10,000 nucleotides of DNA from Nitrospira sp. (lineage in GTDB: Bacteria > Nitrospirota > Nitrospiria > Nitrospirales > Nitrospiraceae). Of the stretch, positions 1-6,151 are shown one piece after another. The stretch covers positions 1 through 10,000 of the forward strand of contig JAIWOH010000121.1 of the NCBI GenBank assembly GCA_020216985.1. The letters are read 5' to 3'. The notes below the pieces were generated by a model that saw nothing but the letters and a program-made list of their open reading frames with translations, did not search any database and was not told the origin of the DNA. A program made the position numbers and the translations under genes. Within the stretch, counting starts at the first letter, position 1. Every line of letters starts with the position of its first letter.

Positions 1-1
1 G

Positions 2-193
2 GGGGAAAAGCTCGATGAGCTGCGCGCGGAGGGATGGAAGACCTTGAAGATCGGGATCGGCCGGTCGACAGCGTTTGTCGAAGCCTTTCTCAATCGGCGG
101 TTGCAAGCCGTCATGGTGCCGGAGCCGTCAGGTGAGGCGCCTCCGAAAGCCCGCGTGGCCAAGGATTGGCAGGAAATGAGAAAAAAACTCTAA
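2..193 (+). CDS. C-terminal fragment of an unidentified protein
   Basis: An open frame enters from the left edge and ends at TAA 191-193, leaving 63 codons. The visible peptide contains a stretch reading GWKTLKIGIGRSTAFVEAFL, then a Pro/Ala-rich linker (PEPSGEAPPKA) and a charged end finishing in KDWQEMRKKL. The GIGRST segment loosely resembles the C-terminal helix-turn-helix of resolvase-type proteins, but the similarity is too short to name a family. Codon use is GC-rich like its neighbours, which supports real coding. The gene is followed by about 200 bp of non-coding DNA, so it probably ends a separate transcription unit. Function unknown; the start lies outside the window. Confidence 0.6.
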   Translation, partial: GEKLDELRAEGWKTLKIGIGRSTAFVEAFLNRRLQAVMVPEPSGEAPPKARVAKDWQEMRKKL

Positions 194-218
194 GCGGTCG
201 GCCTTGTGGGCCGGTCGC
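194..218 (+). terminator. Hairpin directly after the upstream stop codon
   Basis: GCGGTCGGCC and GGCCGGTCGC flank a 5-nt loop (TTGTG) and can form a 10-bp RNA stem with two G-U wobbles. It begins at the base after the stop codon at 191-193. No U-tract follows directly; the nearest T-run is at 246-250. It is therefore a weak or Rho-assisted terminator candidate, or a 3'-end stabilising structure. Confidence 0.4.
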
Positions 219-308
219 CCGAGGAGGACAAGCCGCATCGATGGCTTTTTCCTGATCATTGCCGGGTAGGCATTCGCCACCGTTTTTCAAACCTGTTCAT
301 CAATCAAG

Positions 309-326
309 CAAGGCGGAAACGCCTTG
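309..326 (+). terminator. 7-bp hairpin with GAAA loop, intrinsic-terminator-like
   Basis: CAAGGCG and CGCCTTG form a perfect 7-bp stem closed by a GAAA (GNRA-type) tetraloop, with a G-U pair possible at 308/327. A pyrimidine-rich, T-rich stretch follows (332-341, CCTTTCTTTT) but starts about 5 nt after the stem. This could be a terminator for upstream transcription, isolating the radA promoter, or a structured leader element. The inverted repeat is seen directly; its function is inferred. Confidence 0.45.
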
Positions 327-339
327 TCGATCCTTTCTT

Positions 340-366
340 TTGATTGGAAGGTTCTTTTAAGATAAT
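340..366 (+). promoter_or_regulatory. Candidate sigma-70-like promoter for radA and downstream genes
   Basis: TTGATT (340-345) and GATAAT (361-366) are each close to the -35 and -10 consensus, with a short 15-bp spacer. Transcription would begin near 373, giving a leader of about 28 nt before the TTG at 401. It lies just after the hairpin at 309-326. The short spacer lowers confidence. Confidence 0.35.
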
Positions 367-400
367 TCTTCAGAGTGTATTGCTCGTCGATGGTGCAAAT

Positions 401-1762
401 TTGAAGGCCAAAACCACCTTTTCCTGCCAATCCTGCGGACATCAAGCCCCGCGATGGTTGGGGCGATGCCCCGACTGCGGCGGTTGGAACACGATGAAAG
501 AGGAGCGGCAGGCGGCGACCGGAAAAGGCCGCCCTATGGCGCTCAAGACCGCGCAGGCGCAGGCGACGCCCATCGGCGAGATCGAAGTGGTCGGCGAGGA
601 CCGCCGTCTCACGCACATCGGAGAGTTTGACCGGGTGTTGGGTGGCGGAGTGATTCCTGGCGCGGTGATTCTGATCGGCGGCGATCCGGGGATTGGGAAG
701 ACCACCCTGCTGCTCCAAGCCCTGCCGCGATTGGCGACCCCCGCGGGGCCGGTGCTGTACATCTCAGGCGAAGAATCGCCCCGTCAGATCAAGATGCGCG
801 GACAGCGGCTGGGCATCGAGCATCCCCATCTGCTGATTCTCGCCGAAACCTCGCTGGAGCAGATTCTGAAAACGGTTCAGGAGATCCAACCGGCCGCGAT
901 CGTGGTGGATTCCATACAAACCGTCTATACGGAACAGTTGACCTCGGCGCCTGGAAGCATCAGTCAAGTGCAGGAGGTGGCCGGGCAGTTGATGTGGTTT
1001 GCCAAGCGCGCCGGGGTGCCGGTCTTCATTATCGGCCATGTGACAAAAGAAGGAGCCATCGCCGGGCCGCGTTTGTTGGAACATATCGTCGATACGGTGT
1101 TGTATTTCGAGGGCGACAGGGGACACAGCTATCGCATTCTTCGGGCCGTCAAAAATCGATTCGGTTCGACGAACGAAATCGGCGTATTCGAAATGAAAGA
1201 TGCGGGGCTCGAAGAAGTCGGCAATCCCTCGGAGCTGTTTTTGGCCGAACGTCCGCACCGCAGCACCGGCTCGGTGGTCGTGTCGAGTCTCGAAGGAAGC
1301 AGGCCGATTCTCGTCGAGCTGCAGGCGCTCGTGTCCTCGACCGGATATGCCATGCCGAAGCGGGTGGCCAACGGGGTCGATCTCAACCGCGTGTCGTTGC
1401 TGCTCGCGGTGATGGAGAAACGGCTGGGTGTCCATTTGTCCGGACAGGATGTGTATGTGAACGTGGTGGGAGGTCTGCGGATCGATGAGCCGGCGACCGA
1501 TCTGGGCATCGTCGCGGCGGTCACGTCCAGCCTGCGTGAGATACCGGTCGAGCCGGGTTTGTTGATTCTCGGCGAAGTCGGTCTAGGCGGGGAGGTGCGA
1601 GCGATCAGTCAGGCGGAACTGCGCATCCGAGAGGCGGCCAAGATGGGGTTCAAACGGTGTCTGTTGCCCGAGCGGAATCTGATGAAACTGGATGCGATCG
1701 ACGGCATGGAATTGATCGGCATTCAAGACGTGAGGGAGGCGCTGAACGTTGTCTTGGCTTAG
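401..1762 (+). CDS. radA: DNA repair protein RadA (Sms)
   Basis: RadA is a RecA-like ATPase that drives branch migration of recombination intermediates. The 453-residue product has all family landmarks: an N-terminal C4 zinc finger (Cys9, Cys12, Cys23, Cys26), Walker A GDPGIGKT (about 94-101), a Walker B strand ending in Asp170 (AAIVVDS), the RadA-specific KNRFG motif (about 251-255), and a C-terminal Lon-like domain (NVVGGLRIDEPATDLGIV), where RadA typically lacks the Lon catalytic Ser. I chose TTG 401 because it gives MKAKTTFSCQSCG, the usual RadA beginning, and the family's normal length; an upstream TTG at 344 would add 19 unconserved residues and lies before the predicted transcription start. 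No clear Shine-Dalgarno precedes 401. The next gene overlaps the end by 14 nt. Confidence 0.96.
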   Translation: MKAKTTFSCQSCGHQAPRWLGRCPDCGGWNTMKEERQAATGKGRPMALKTAQAQATPIGEIEVVGEDRRLTHIGEFDRVLGGGVIPGAVILIGGDPGIGKTTLLLQALPRLATPAGPVLYISGEESPRQIKMRGQRLGIEHPHLLILAETSLEQILKTVQEIQPAAIVVDSIQTVYTEQLTSAPGSISQVQEVAGQLMWFAKRAGVPVFIIGHVTKEGAIAGPRLLEHIVDTVLYFEGDRGHSYRILRAVKNRFGSTNEIGVFEMKDAGLEEVGNPSELFLAERPHRSTGSVVVSSLEGSRPILVELQALVSSTGYAMPKRVANGVDLNRVSLLLAVMEKRLGVHLSGQDVYVNVVGGLRIDEPATDLGIVAAVTSSLREIPVEPGLLILGEVGLGGEVRAISQAELRIREAAKMGFKRCLLPERNLMKLDAIDGMELIGIQDVREALNVVLA

Positions 1763-2603
1763 CCGTGCCGGACATCTGGCACTGGGCGGGACATGCGGCC
1801 TTCTGGTGTGCCTGCTGCTGGCCGGCTGTTCGCTGATGACGCCCAAGAAAGAAGCGTCGGTCGAACGGGCTACGTCGGCTACGGCGGAGGAGTTGACGAC
1901 GCTGCTGCGGCAACGGGAAGCGGCGATCCATTCGCTCAAGGGACTGTTCACGGCGAAAGTCCGAGGCGGCCTGATTCCCATTGCGTCGCGGGTCGAGGGA
2001 ACGGTGTATTATCGTCGTCCCGATGCCGTGAGGCTGCGCGGATTCACGCCGATCGGCGGCGAGCTGTTTGAATTCGTTCAAGCGGGCGATCTGTACAAAC
2101 TCCGATTGCCGACGATGGGTCGGGTCTTGACGGGCCGACAGGCGGAGATGGCGACGAGACAAGAGCTGGCGCGCCCGTTTCAACTGAGTATCTGGGCGGT
2201 CGGGGGCGTGCTCGGCACCGGCGCGATCGCAAACGGCGAAACCGTGAGGCTGGCCGAAGCGGGGGATCGCTATCGATTGGACGTTTACGCCGACGGCCGA
2301 AGCGACGCCGACGGAACAACGCCGATCCGCCGACTCTGGTTCGATCGCCGGACGTTGTTCGTCGTACAGGAAGACCGGCTGGCAACAAACGGCGACATCG
2401 AGGCCACCATTTACTACGAAGATTTTCGACCGGTGAAAGAGGCGGCGGGAGAGTCGTGGCCCATGGAACGGAGAAGCGCGCTGGTTCGGCCGTTTAAAAT
2501 TTCCCTTGAAGACGGGCGCGGCCAAGGAAGCATTCAGATCACGTTTCATGAAATCCTGCCGAATCAGACCATCAAGACGGAGGAGTTGGGGGAGGTGTTG
2601 TGA
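1749..2603 (+). CDS. Outer-membrane lipoprotein of LolA/LolB-like or DUF4292 type
   Basis: The 284-residue product has a hydrophobic N-terminus and the lipobox LAGC with Cys27 as the lipidated residue; Ser at +2 rather than Asp suggests outer-membrane sorting. After a linker, the sequence LLRQREAAIHSLKGLF, then VEGTVYYRRPDAVRLRG and LFEFVQAGDLYKLRLP, follows the pattern of LolA/LolB-fold and DUF4292 proteins: a beta-barrel half cup that binds lipids or lipoproteins. A specific role in lipoprotein sorting is inferred only. The start is TTG 1749, with a strong GAGGGAGG (1732-1739) nine bases upstream inside radA. It overlaps radA by 14 nt and tsaB by 4 nt, indicating translational coupling. Gene certain, exact family less so. 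Confidence 0.8.
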   Translation: MSWLSRAGHLALGGTCGLLVCLLLAGCSLMTPKKEASVERATSATAEELTTLLRQREAAIHSLKGLFTAKVRGGLIPIASRVEGTVYYRRPDAVRLRGFTPIGGELFEFVQAGDLYKLRLPTMGRVLTGRQAEMATRQELARPFQLSIWAVGGVLGTGAIANGETVRLAEAGDRYRLDVYADGRSDADGTTPIRRLWFDRRTLFVVQEDRLATNGDIEATIYYEDFRPVKEAAGESWPMERRSALVRPFKISLEDGRGQGSIQITFHEILPNQTIKTEELGEVL

Positions 2604-3421
2604 AAGGGAAGAGGATCTTGGCGGTCGAGACGGCCACGGCGTGGCAAAGCGTCGCGATTCTTGAAGAGGACGTGGTCTTGGCGAAAGAGGAACAGGATGC
2701 CGGCGGCGCCCATGGTCTGACATTGTTGCCCGCCATCGATCGGTTGTTTGAACGCGCGGCTCTGCAAGCGACCGACCTTGACGGCTTGGCCTGTTCCATC
2801 GGTCCCGGTTCTTTCACCGGTATTCGCGTGGGCGTGGCGACGTGCCTCGGGCTTCGCACGGCGACCGGCCTTCCGCTCACATTGGTCCCGACGCTGGAAG
2901 CCCTGGCGATGGACGTCGAATCGGCGACATCCTGTCTGTGCCCGATGCTGATGGGACGAACGGGAGAATTGTATTGGGCGATATTCCGGAGGACGAGGGA
3001 CGGACGGCTCGAGCGCATCCTGCCCGAGCACGTCGGTCCTCCCGAGGCGGTGGCCGCCAGCCTTGGCGACGAGACGACGGTGTTCGGCGAAGGATGGTTC
3101 AAGATGGAGCCGAAAATCCGCGCGGCGCTTTCTCCTTCGATCACCCTGTTTCCGGCGCAGGCTGACCATGCAAAACCCTCCGCCGTAGCCGTCGGGCTTC
3201 TCGGTCTGCAAAAGCTCCGCCAGGGGGAAATCGCCGGCGACTGCGTTGCGCCGCTGTACGTGCAGCGAGCCGAAGCGGAACTTGTGTATGAGCGGTCGGG
3301 AGGAATCTCACCGGTCGTCCGACGACAGGAACGAGTGGCGGCCAAAGTCGCTCGGCGTTTGGTGCATGTGCGGCGGCAGGGGAGACCGGCAGTCCGTCCG
3401 GGTAAGGCGAATGGCGCGTGA
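2600..3421 (+). CDS. tsaB: tRNA threonylcarbamoyladenosine biosynthesis protein TsaB
   Basis: TsaB (YeaZ) pairs with TsaD and TsaE to add the threonylcarbamoyl group to A37 of ANN-reading tRNAs. The 273-residue product begins with the ASKHA-type strand ILAVETATAWQSVAI and has the family signature SIGPGSFTGIRVG (about 66-78), followed by a helix GLRTATGLPL and the usual late motif APLYVQRAEAE. TsaB lacks catalytic residues and acts as a scaffold for TsaD. The start is GTG 2600, overlapping the previous stop by 4 nt, with a G-rich Shine-Dalgarno (about 2588-2595). TsaB proteins are usually about 230 residues; this one carries about 40 extra C-terminal residues rich in Arg. rimI follows with an 11-nt overlap, a common pairing. 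tsaD and tsaE are not in the window. Confidence 0.93.
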   Translation: MKGKRILAVETATAWQSVAILEEDVVLAKEEQDAGGAHGLTLLPAIDRLFERAALQATDLDGLACSIGPGSFTGIRVGVATCLGLRTATGLPLTLVPTLEALAMDVESATSCLCPMLMGRTGELYWAIFRRTRDGRLERILPEHVGPPEAVAASLGDETTVFGEGWFKMEPKIRAALSPSITLFPAQADHAKPSAVAVGLLGLQKLRQGEIAGDCVAPLYVQRAEAELVYERSGGISPVVRRQERVAAKVARRLVHVRRQGRPAVRPGKANGA

Positions 3422-3959
3422 GTTTCAGATCATACCGGCGACGGAAGAGCTGTTGCCGGAGTTGTTGGAATTAGAACGAACTTGCTTCTCCTCCCCATGG
3501 ACGAGCAAAATGTGGGAGGCTGAATTGATCGGCAACCCGTTCGCGCACGTGCTGGTCGCCGTCACGGCGGACTCTCTGCGCTCGGGCGGCGGGTGCCTGA
3601 TCGGGTTCCATTGTTTTTGGATCGTGTTCGAGGAACTTCGACTCATGAAACTGGCCGTGAGGGAGTCGATGAGAAGACGAGGCGTCGGACGAGCCCTGGT
3701 CGCAGAAGCCATCGGCATGGGAATGACAGAGGGCTCGTTCCGCGCGGTGCTCGAAGTGAGAAACTCCAATGAAGCGGCCCAACGGCTCTATCGAGAATTA
3801 GGGTTTGTGTCCATCGGTGTCAGGCGTGGCTATTATTCGGAACCCGTGGAAGACGCGGTCGTGATGGAAATGGATCCGCTCAGGACCCCGGCCGGTTTGC
3901 AACCGAGCCATGAATGGAGGGGCGGCGGAGAATCGGTTTCAGCGCATGTTCATGAATAA
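3411..3959 (+). CDS. rimI: Ribosomal-protein-alanine N-acetyltransferase RimI-like (GNAT)
   Basis: The product is a GNAT-fold acetyltransferase that transfers acetyl from acetyl-CoA to protein N-termini; RimI's classic substrate is ribosomal protein S18. The 182-residue product has the RimI opening ELERTCFSSPWT (about 20-31), the acetyl-CoA pyrophosphate loop RRRGVGRAL (about 88-96), and the late motif EVRNSNEAAQRLYRELGF (about 115-132) followed by GYY and EDAVVMEM. ATG 3411 is chosen because it gives MAREFQIIPATEE, fitting the family start; an in-frame ATG at 3246 would lie deep inside tsaB. The Shine-Dalgarno is weak (AAGG about 3 nt before), suggesting coupling to tsaB. About 30 residues after the MEMD strand extend past the usual end and look unstructured (Gly, Ser, His). 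Confidence 0.92.
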   Translation: MAREFQIIPATEELLPELLELERTCFSSPWTSKMWEAELIGNPFAHVLVAVTADSLRSGGGCLIGFHCFWIVFEELRLMKLAVRESMRRRGVGRALVAEAIGMGMTEGSFRAVLEVRNSNEAAQRLYRELGFVSIGVRRGYYSEPVEDAVVMEMDPLRTPAGLQPSHEWRGGGESVSAHVHE

Positions 3960-3975
3960 TAACCAGGAGGTGCGT

Positions 3976-4215
3976 ATGCAGACGGATGATGTCATCGTGG
4001 AGCAGCTACGCCGATCCAATCCGGAGTTTCGCGAACTGGAAGCGTCCCATCACCGCTTGGATTTGGAGCTAAGCGAATTACAGAAACGTCACGTTCTGAC
4101 GCCGGCCGAAGAGCTAGAAAAGAAACGTATTCAAAAAGAAAAACTGGCGAAAAAAGACAAGCTTGCCGAGCTGATTCGAGTCTACCGCGACCAATTGCAG
4201 TCTGCAGCCCATTAA
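3976..4215 (+). CDS. DUF465 (YdcH-like) small coiled-coil protein
   Basis: This 79-residue protein has the pattern of DUF465: NPEFRELEASHHRLDLELSELQKR, a short break (HVLTPAEE), then KRIQKEKLAKKDKLAELIRVYR. It should form two antiparallel or dimeric charged helices. The molecular role of the family is not known. ATG 3976 follows a perfect AGGAGG (3965-3970) at 5-nt spacing, the best ribosome binding site in the window, so high expression is plausible. An upstream in-frame ATG at 3910 would overlap rimI and add residues outside the family. It starts 16 nt after rimI and ends just before a strong hairpin. Confidence 0.88.
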   Translation: MQTDDVIVEQLRRSNPEFRELEASHHRLDLELSELQKRHVLTPAEELEKKRIQKEKLAKKDKLAELIRVYRDQLQSAAH

Positions 4216-4225
4216 GGGGGACCAC

Positions 4226-4250
4226 CGGCCGCCGGCTCGGCCGGCGGCTG
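4226..4250 (+). other. Strong GC hairpin between the DUF465 gene and tatC
   Basis: GCCGCCGGC (4228-4236) and GCCGGCGGC (4240-4248) form a perfect 9-bp all-GC stem around the loop TCG; a G-U pair (4227/4249) and a C-G pair (4226/4250) extend it to 11 bp. No T-tract follows, so it is not a standard intrinsic terminator. The stem ends 10 nt before the tatC ATG. It may protect the upstream mRNA end, pause polymerase, or control tatC translation. Confidence 0.6.
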
Positions 4251-4260
4251 CGCCATCGCC

Positions 4261-5037
4261 ATGGATCCGATCGTCAATCCGCTTGCCGTTCATCTTCGAA
4301 CCGTCAAACGTCGATTGATTGTGATCGGGGGGACCATCCTTGGATGGCTATTGGTCACGTTTTCCTTTTCGACCGACATCATGGCATGGATGAACCGGCC
4401 TTTCCGAAATCAGCTTGCCTTTTACGGCCCCACGGAAGCGCTCTTTGCCTCGATCAAAGTCTCGTTCCTCGCGGCTGTCATTCTGAGTCTGCCGGTGATC
4501 TTTTATCAGATCTGGAAACTCATCGCGCCGGCGCTGCTGCCCAACGAGCGGCGCTGGGCTGTTCCACTGTTGTGCTTGGCGGGAGGTTCCTTCGGTCTCG
4601 GCTTGGTGTTTTGCAACGTGGTCGTCCTTCCTCTGGCGATCGACTTTTTCGTCAGTTTCGGCCTCGATCGTGACGTAATGCCGCAGCTCAGCGTCGGAAC
4701 CTATATTGATTTCAACGTCAAGTTCCTTCTGATCTTCGGGTTCGCGTTCGAATTGCCGCTGGTCATGACGCTCTTGGCGGTCGCGGGAGCGGTGCCGGCA
4801 GCGACGTTCGCTCGATATCGTAAACATGCGATTTTGGTGGCGCTGATTGTGTCGGCCGTGGTCACCCCGGATGCGACCGTATTCACGATGTTGCTGATGG
4901 CCGTTCCGCTGATGCTCCTCTATGAAATCGGCATGCTCGGCGCCAGATTCTTCGGTCGCCGTTCCGCCAATGATCGGGTGGACCTTCCGCTCGATCCTGA
5001 TTTGCCGATAGGAACGGCGGGAACAAGAATACGATGA
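4261..5037 (+). CDS. tatC: Sec-independent (Tat) translocase subunit TatC
   Basis: TatC is the inner-membrane receptor for twin-arginine signal peptides and exports folded proteins together with TatA/TatB. The 258-residue product shows the six-helix TatC pattern, the PTEALFASIKVSF segment, the loop APALLPNERRWAVPLL (Glu96 matches E. coli Glu103), FAFELPLVM (Glu164 matches Glu170) and a TPD in the late loop (Asp204). The N-terminal motif, usually HLxELRxR, reads HLRTVKRR: the counterparts of E. coli Glu15 and Arg17 are Thr14 and Lys16, and Phe94 is Leu87. No Shine-Dalgarno lies at normal distance before ATG 4261; an 11-bp hairpin sits there instead. The stop overlaps the next start (ATGA). No tatA or tatB is visible here. 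Confidence 0.93.
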   Translation: MDPIVNPLAVHLRTVKRRLIVIGGTILGWLLVTFSFSTDIMAWMNRPFRNQLAFYGPTEALFASIKVSFLAAVILSLPVIFYQIWKLIAPALLPNERRWAVPLLCLAGGSFGLGLVFCNVVVLPLAIDFFVSFGLDRDVMPQLSVGTYIDFNVKFLLIFGFAFELPLVMTLLAVAGAVPAATFARYRKHAILVALIVSAVVTPDATVFTMLLMAVPLMLLYEIGMLGARFFGRRSANDRVDLPLDPDLPIGTAGTRIR

Positions 5038-6113
5038 AAAACCGATCCCACGTTGCTCCGAGCGTTCGCGCGGTCGTGATCACGGGGCTCCTGTCGCTCG
5101 GCCCTTCACTCGATATGTTTGACGCGGGAGCCGTGGCGGCGGCGGACGTGCTTGTCGAACGGACGTCCGGAGTGGAACGACAGGATCGATTCCCTGTCAG
5201 TGTGCAAGCGCTGGCAATGAGCCGGAGGGGAGAGGTCTACGCCGGTTCATTCGGCCATGGGATTTTCCGCACCGTCGATCGAGGCGTCACATGGACGTCC
5301 GTGGGCGGCGGCGTGACCGATCCCTTCATCCTGAGTTTGATCGTCGTGCCGGACGGCTCCGTTTACGCCGGAACTCTGCACGGCGGCGTCTTTCGTTCGA
5401 GAGACAACGGCGCGAGCTGGCAATCCGTGAATGCAGGGCTCAAGCGATTGGAGGTCAAGACCCTGATGACGACGGATGACGGGCTGTACGCTGGGACAGC
5501 TGACGGCGTGTACCGCCTCAATGAAGCGGATGACCGCTGGTCGGTTCTTGCCACGGGGCTTGACGATGTTCTAGTCCATGCTTTGGCCCGGTCCACGGAT
5601 GGGACATTGTACGCCGGCACGTCCGGCAAGGGCGTGCTCCGTTTTGTACCACAATCAGCGGGTTGGGAGCGTCTGCGGCATGGATTGAAAAATCATGAAG
5701 GGATGATCGAGAATTTCATTCGCGTGTTGGTGATCGATCAGGAAAAGGAAATTCTGGCCGGCACGTTCGACGGCGGAGTGTTTCGGAGCATCGACGGGGG
5801 AATGACGTGGCGCCCGATCAGTCGTGCTCTTCCCAATGATTCCATCCGCGGGATCGTGTTGTGGGGACGGGACGTGATCGTCGCGACGGGAAACGGCGTT
5901 TTTAAAACTCAAGACAAGGGCAAGCGCTGGACGCCGGTCAACAAAGGATTGACGAGCTTGTCGGTCCAGACATTGATCGGTGCCGAAGACGGGAGTCTGT
6001 ACGCGGGAACCAGTGAGGGAGTGTTTCGGAGCGACGACGGCCTGGCCTGGATCGCCGTCAATCAGGGCCTTAAAGGGGGAGCGGTGCCTCCTCCATTTCG
6101 GTTTCGAGAGTAA
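5034..6113 (+). CDS. Secreted seven-repeat Asp-box/YCF48-like beta-propeller protein
   Basis: The 359-residue product starts with a Sec-type signal peptide (basic start, hydrophobic core, likely cleavage after AVAAA near residue 37; no twin arginine). It then carries seven repeats of about 40 residues, each pairing a YAGT-like strand with an FRSxDxGxTW-like Asp box: at about 78-87 (FRTVDRGVTW), 120-129 (FRSRDNGASW), 160-169 (degenerate), 202-211 (degenerate), 250-259 (FRSIDGGMTW), 290-299 (FKTQDKGKRW) and 331-339 (FRSDDGLAW). This fits a seven-bladed propeller of the BNR/YCF48-like type. Such proteins act as binding scaffolds or assembly factors; no sialidase catalytic residues were recognised, so no enzyme activity is claimed. 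It overlaps tatC by 4 nt and probably works in the periplasm or outside the cell. Confidence 0.85.
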   Translation: MKNRSHVAPSVRAVVITGLLSLGPSLDMFDAGAVAAADVLVERTSGVERQDRFPVSVQALAMSRRGEVYAGSFGHGIFRTVDRGVTWTSVGGGVTDPFILSLIVVPDGSVYAGTLHGGVFRSRDNGASWQSVNAGLKRLEVKTLMTTDDGLYAGTADGVYRLNEADDRWSVLATGLDDVLVHALARSTDGTLYAGTSGKGVLRFVPQSAGWERLRHGLKNHEGMIENFIRVLVIDQEKEILAGTFDGGVFRSIDGGMTWRPISRALPNDSIRGIVLWGRDVIVATGNGVFKTQDKGKRWTPVNKGLTSLSVQTLIGAEDGSLYAGTSEGVFRSDDGLAWIAVNQGLKGGAVPPPFRFRE

Positions 6114-6132
6114 CGCACCAAACTTAAACGAA

Positions 6133-6141
6133 TGAGGAAAG
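6133..6141 (+). promoter_or_regulatory. Ribosome binding site of the cyclophilin gene
   Basis: GAGGAAAGG lies about 10 nt before ATG 6152 in a 38-bp A-rich gap (6114-6151). No clear promoter or terminator is seen in the gap, so read-through from the propeller gene is likely. Confidence 0.6.
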
Positions 6142-6151
6142 GACAAGAACA

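Larger units (their letters stand above)
194..400. other. Intergenic leader upstream of radA
   Basis: These 207 bp contain no credible gene. A purine-rich GAGGAGG near 220 is followed by ATG at 241, but that frame stops after four codons. The region holds the hairpin at 194-218, the GAAA-loop hairpin at 309-326 and a possible promoter at 340-366. The stretch from about 330 to 380 is clearly more AT-rich than the flanking genes, as expected for a promoter region. Confidence 0.6.

Noticed and set aside
220..255. Short leader peptide after GAGGAGG (ATG 241)
   Set aside because: The frame stops after four codons (MAFS), and the spacing from the purine tract is long.
344..400. Extended radA start at TTG 344
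   Set aside because: The 19 added residues are not part of the RadA pattern, overlap the candidate promoter, and have no ribosome binding site.
764..1435. Minus-strand open frame inside radA
   Set aside because: Antisense to a clearly conserved RadA core; composition is that of a shadow frame.
1650..2723. Long open frame on the minus strand (357 codons)
   Set aside because: It lies antisense to the lipoprotein and the tsaB start, is rich in Arg, Pro and Ser as expected from GC-rich antisense frames, and shows no domain.
3246..3410. Longer rimI from ATG 3246
   Set aside because: It would lie inside tsaB by 176 nt and add 55 residues not found in RimI; ATG 3411 fits the family start.
3910..3975. 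Longer DUF465 gene from ATG 3910
   Set aside because: ATG 3976 has a perfect AGGAGG at ideal spacing and matches the family length.
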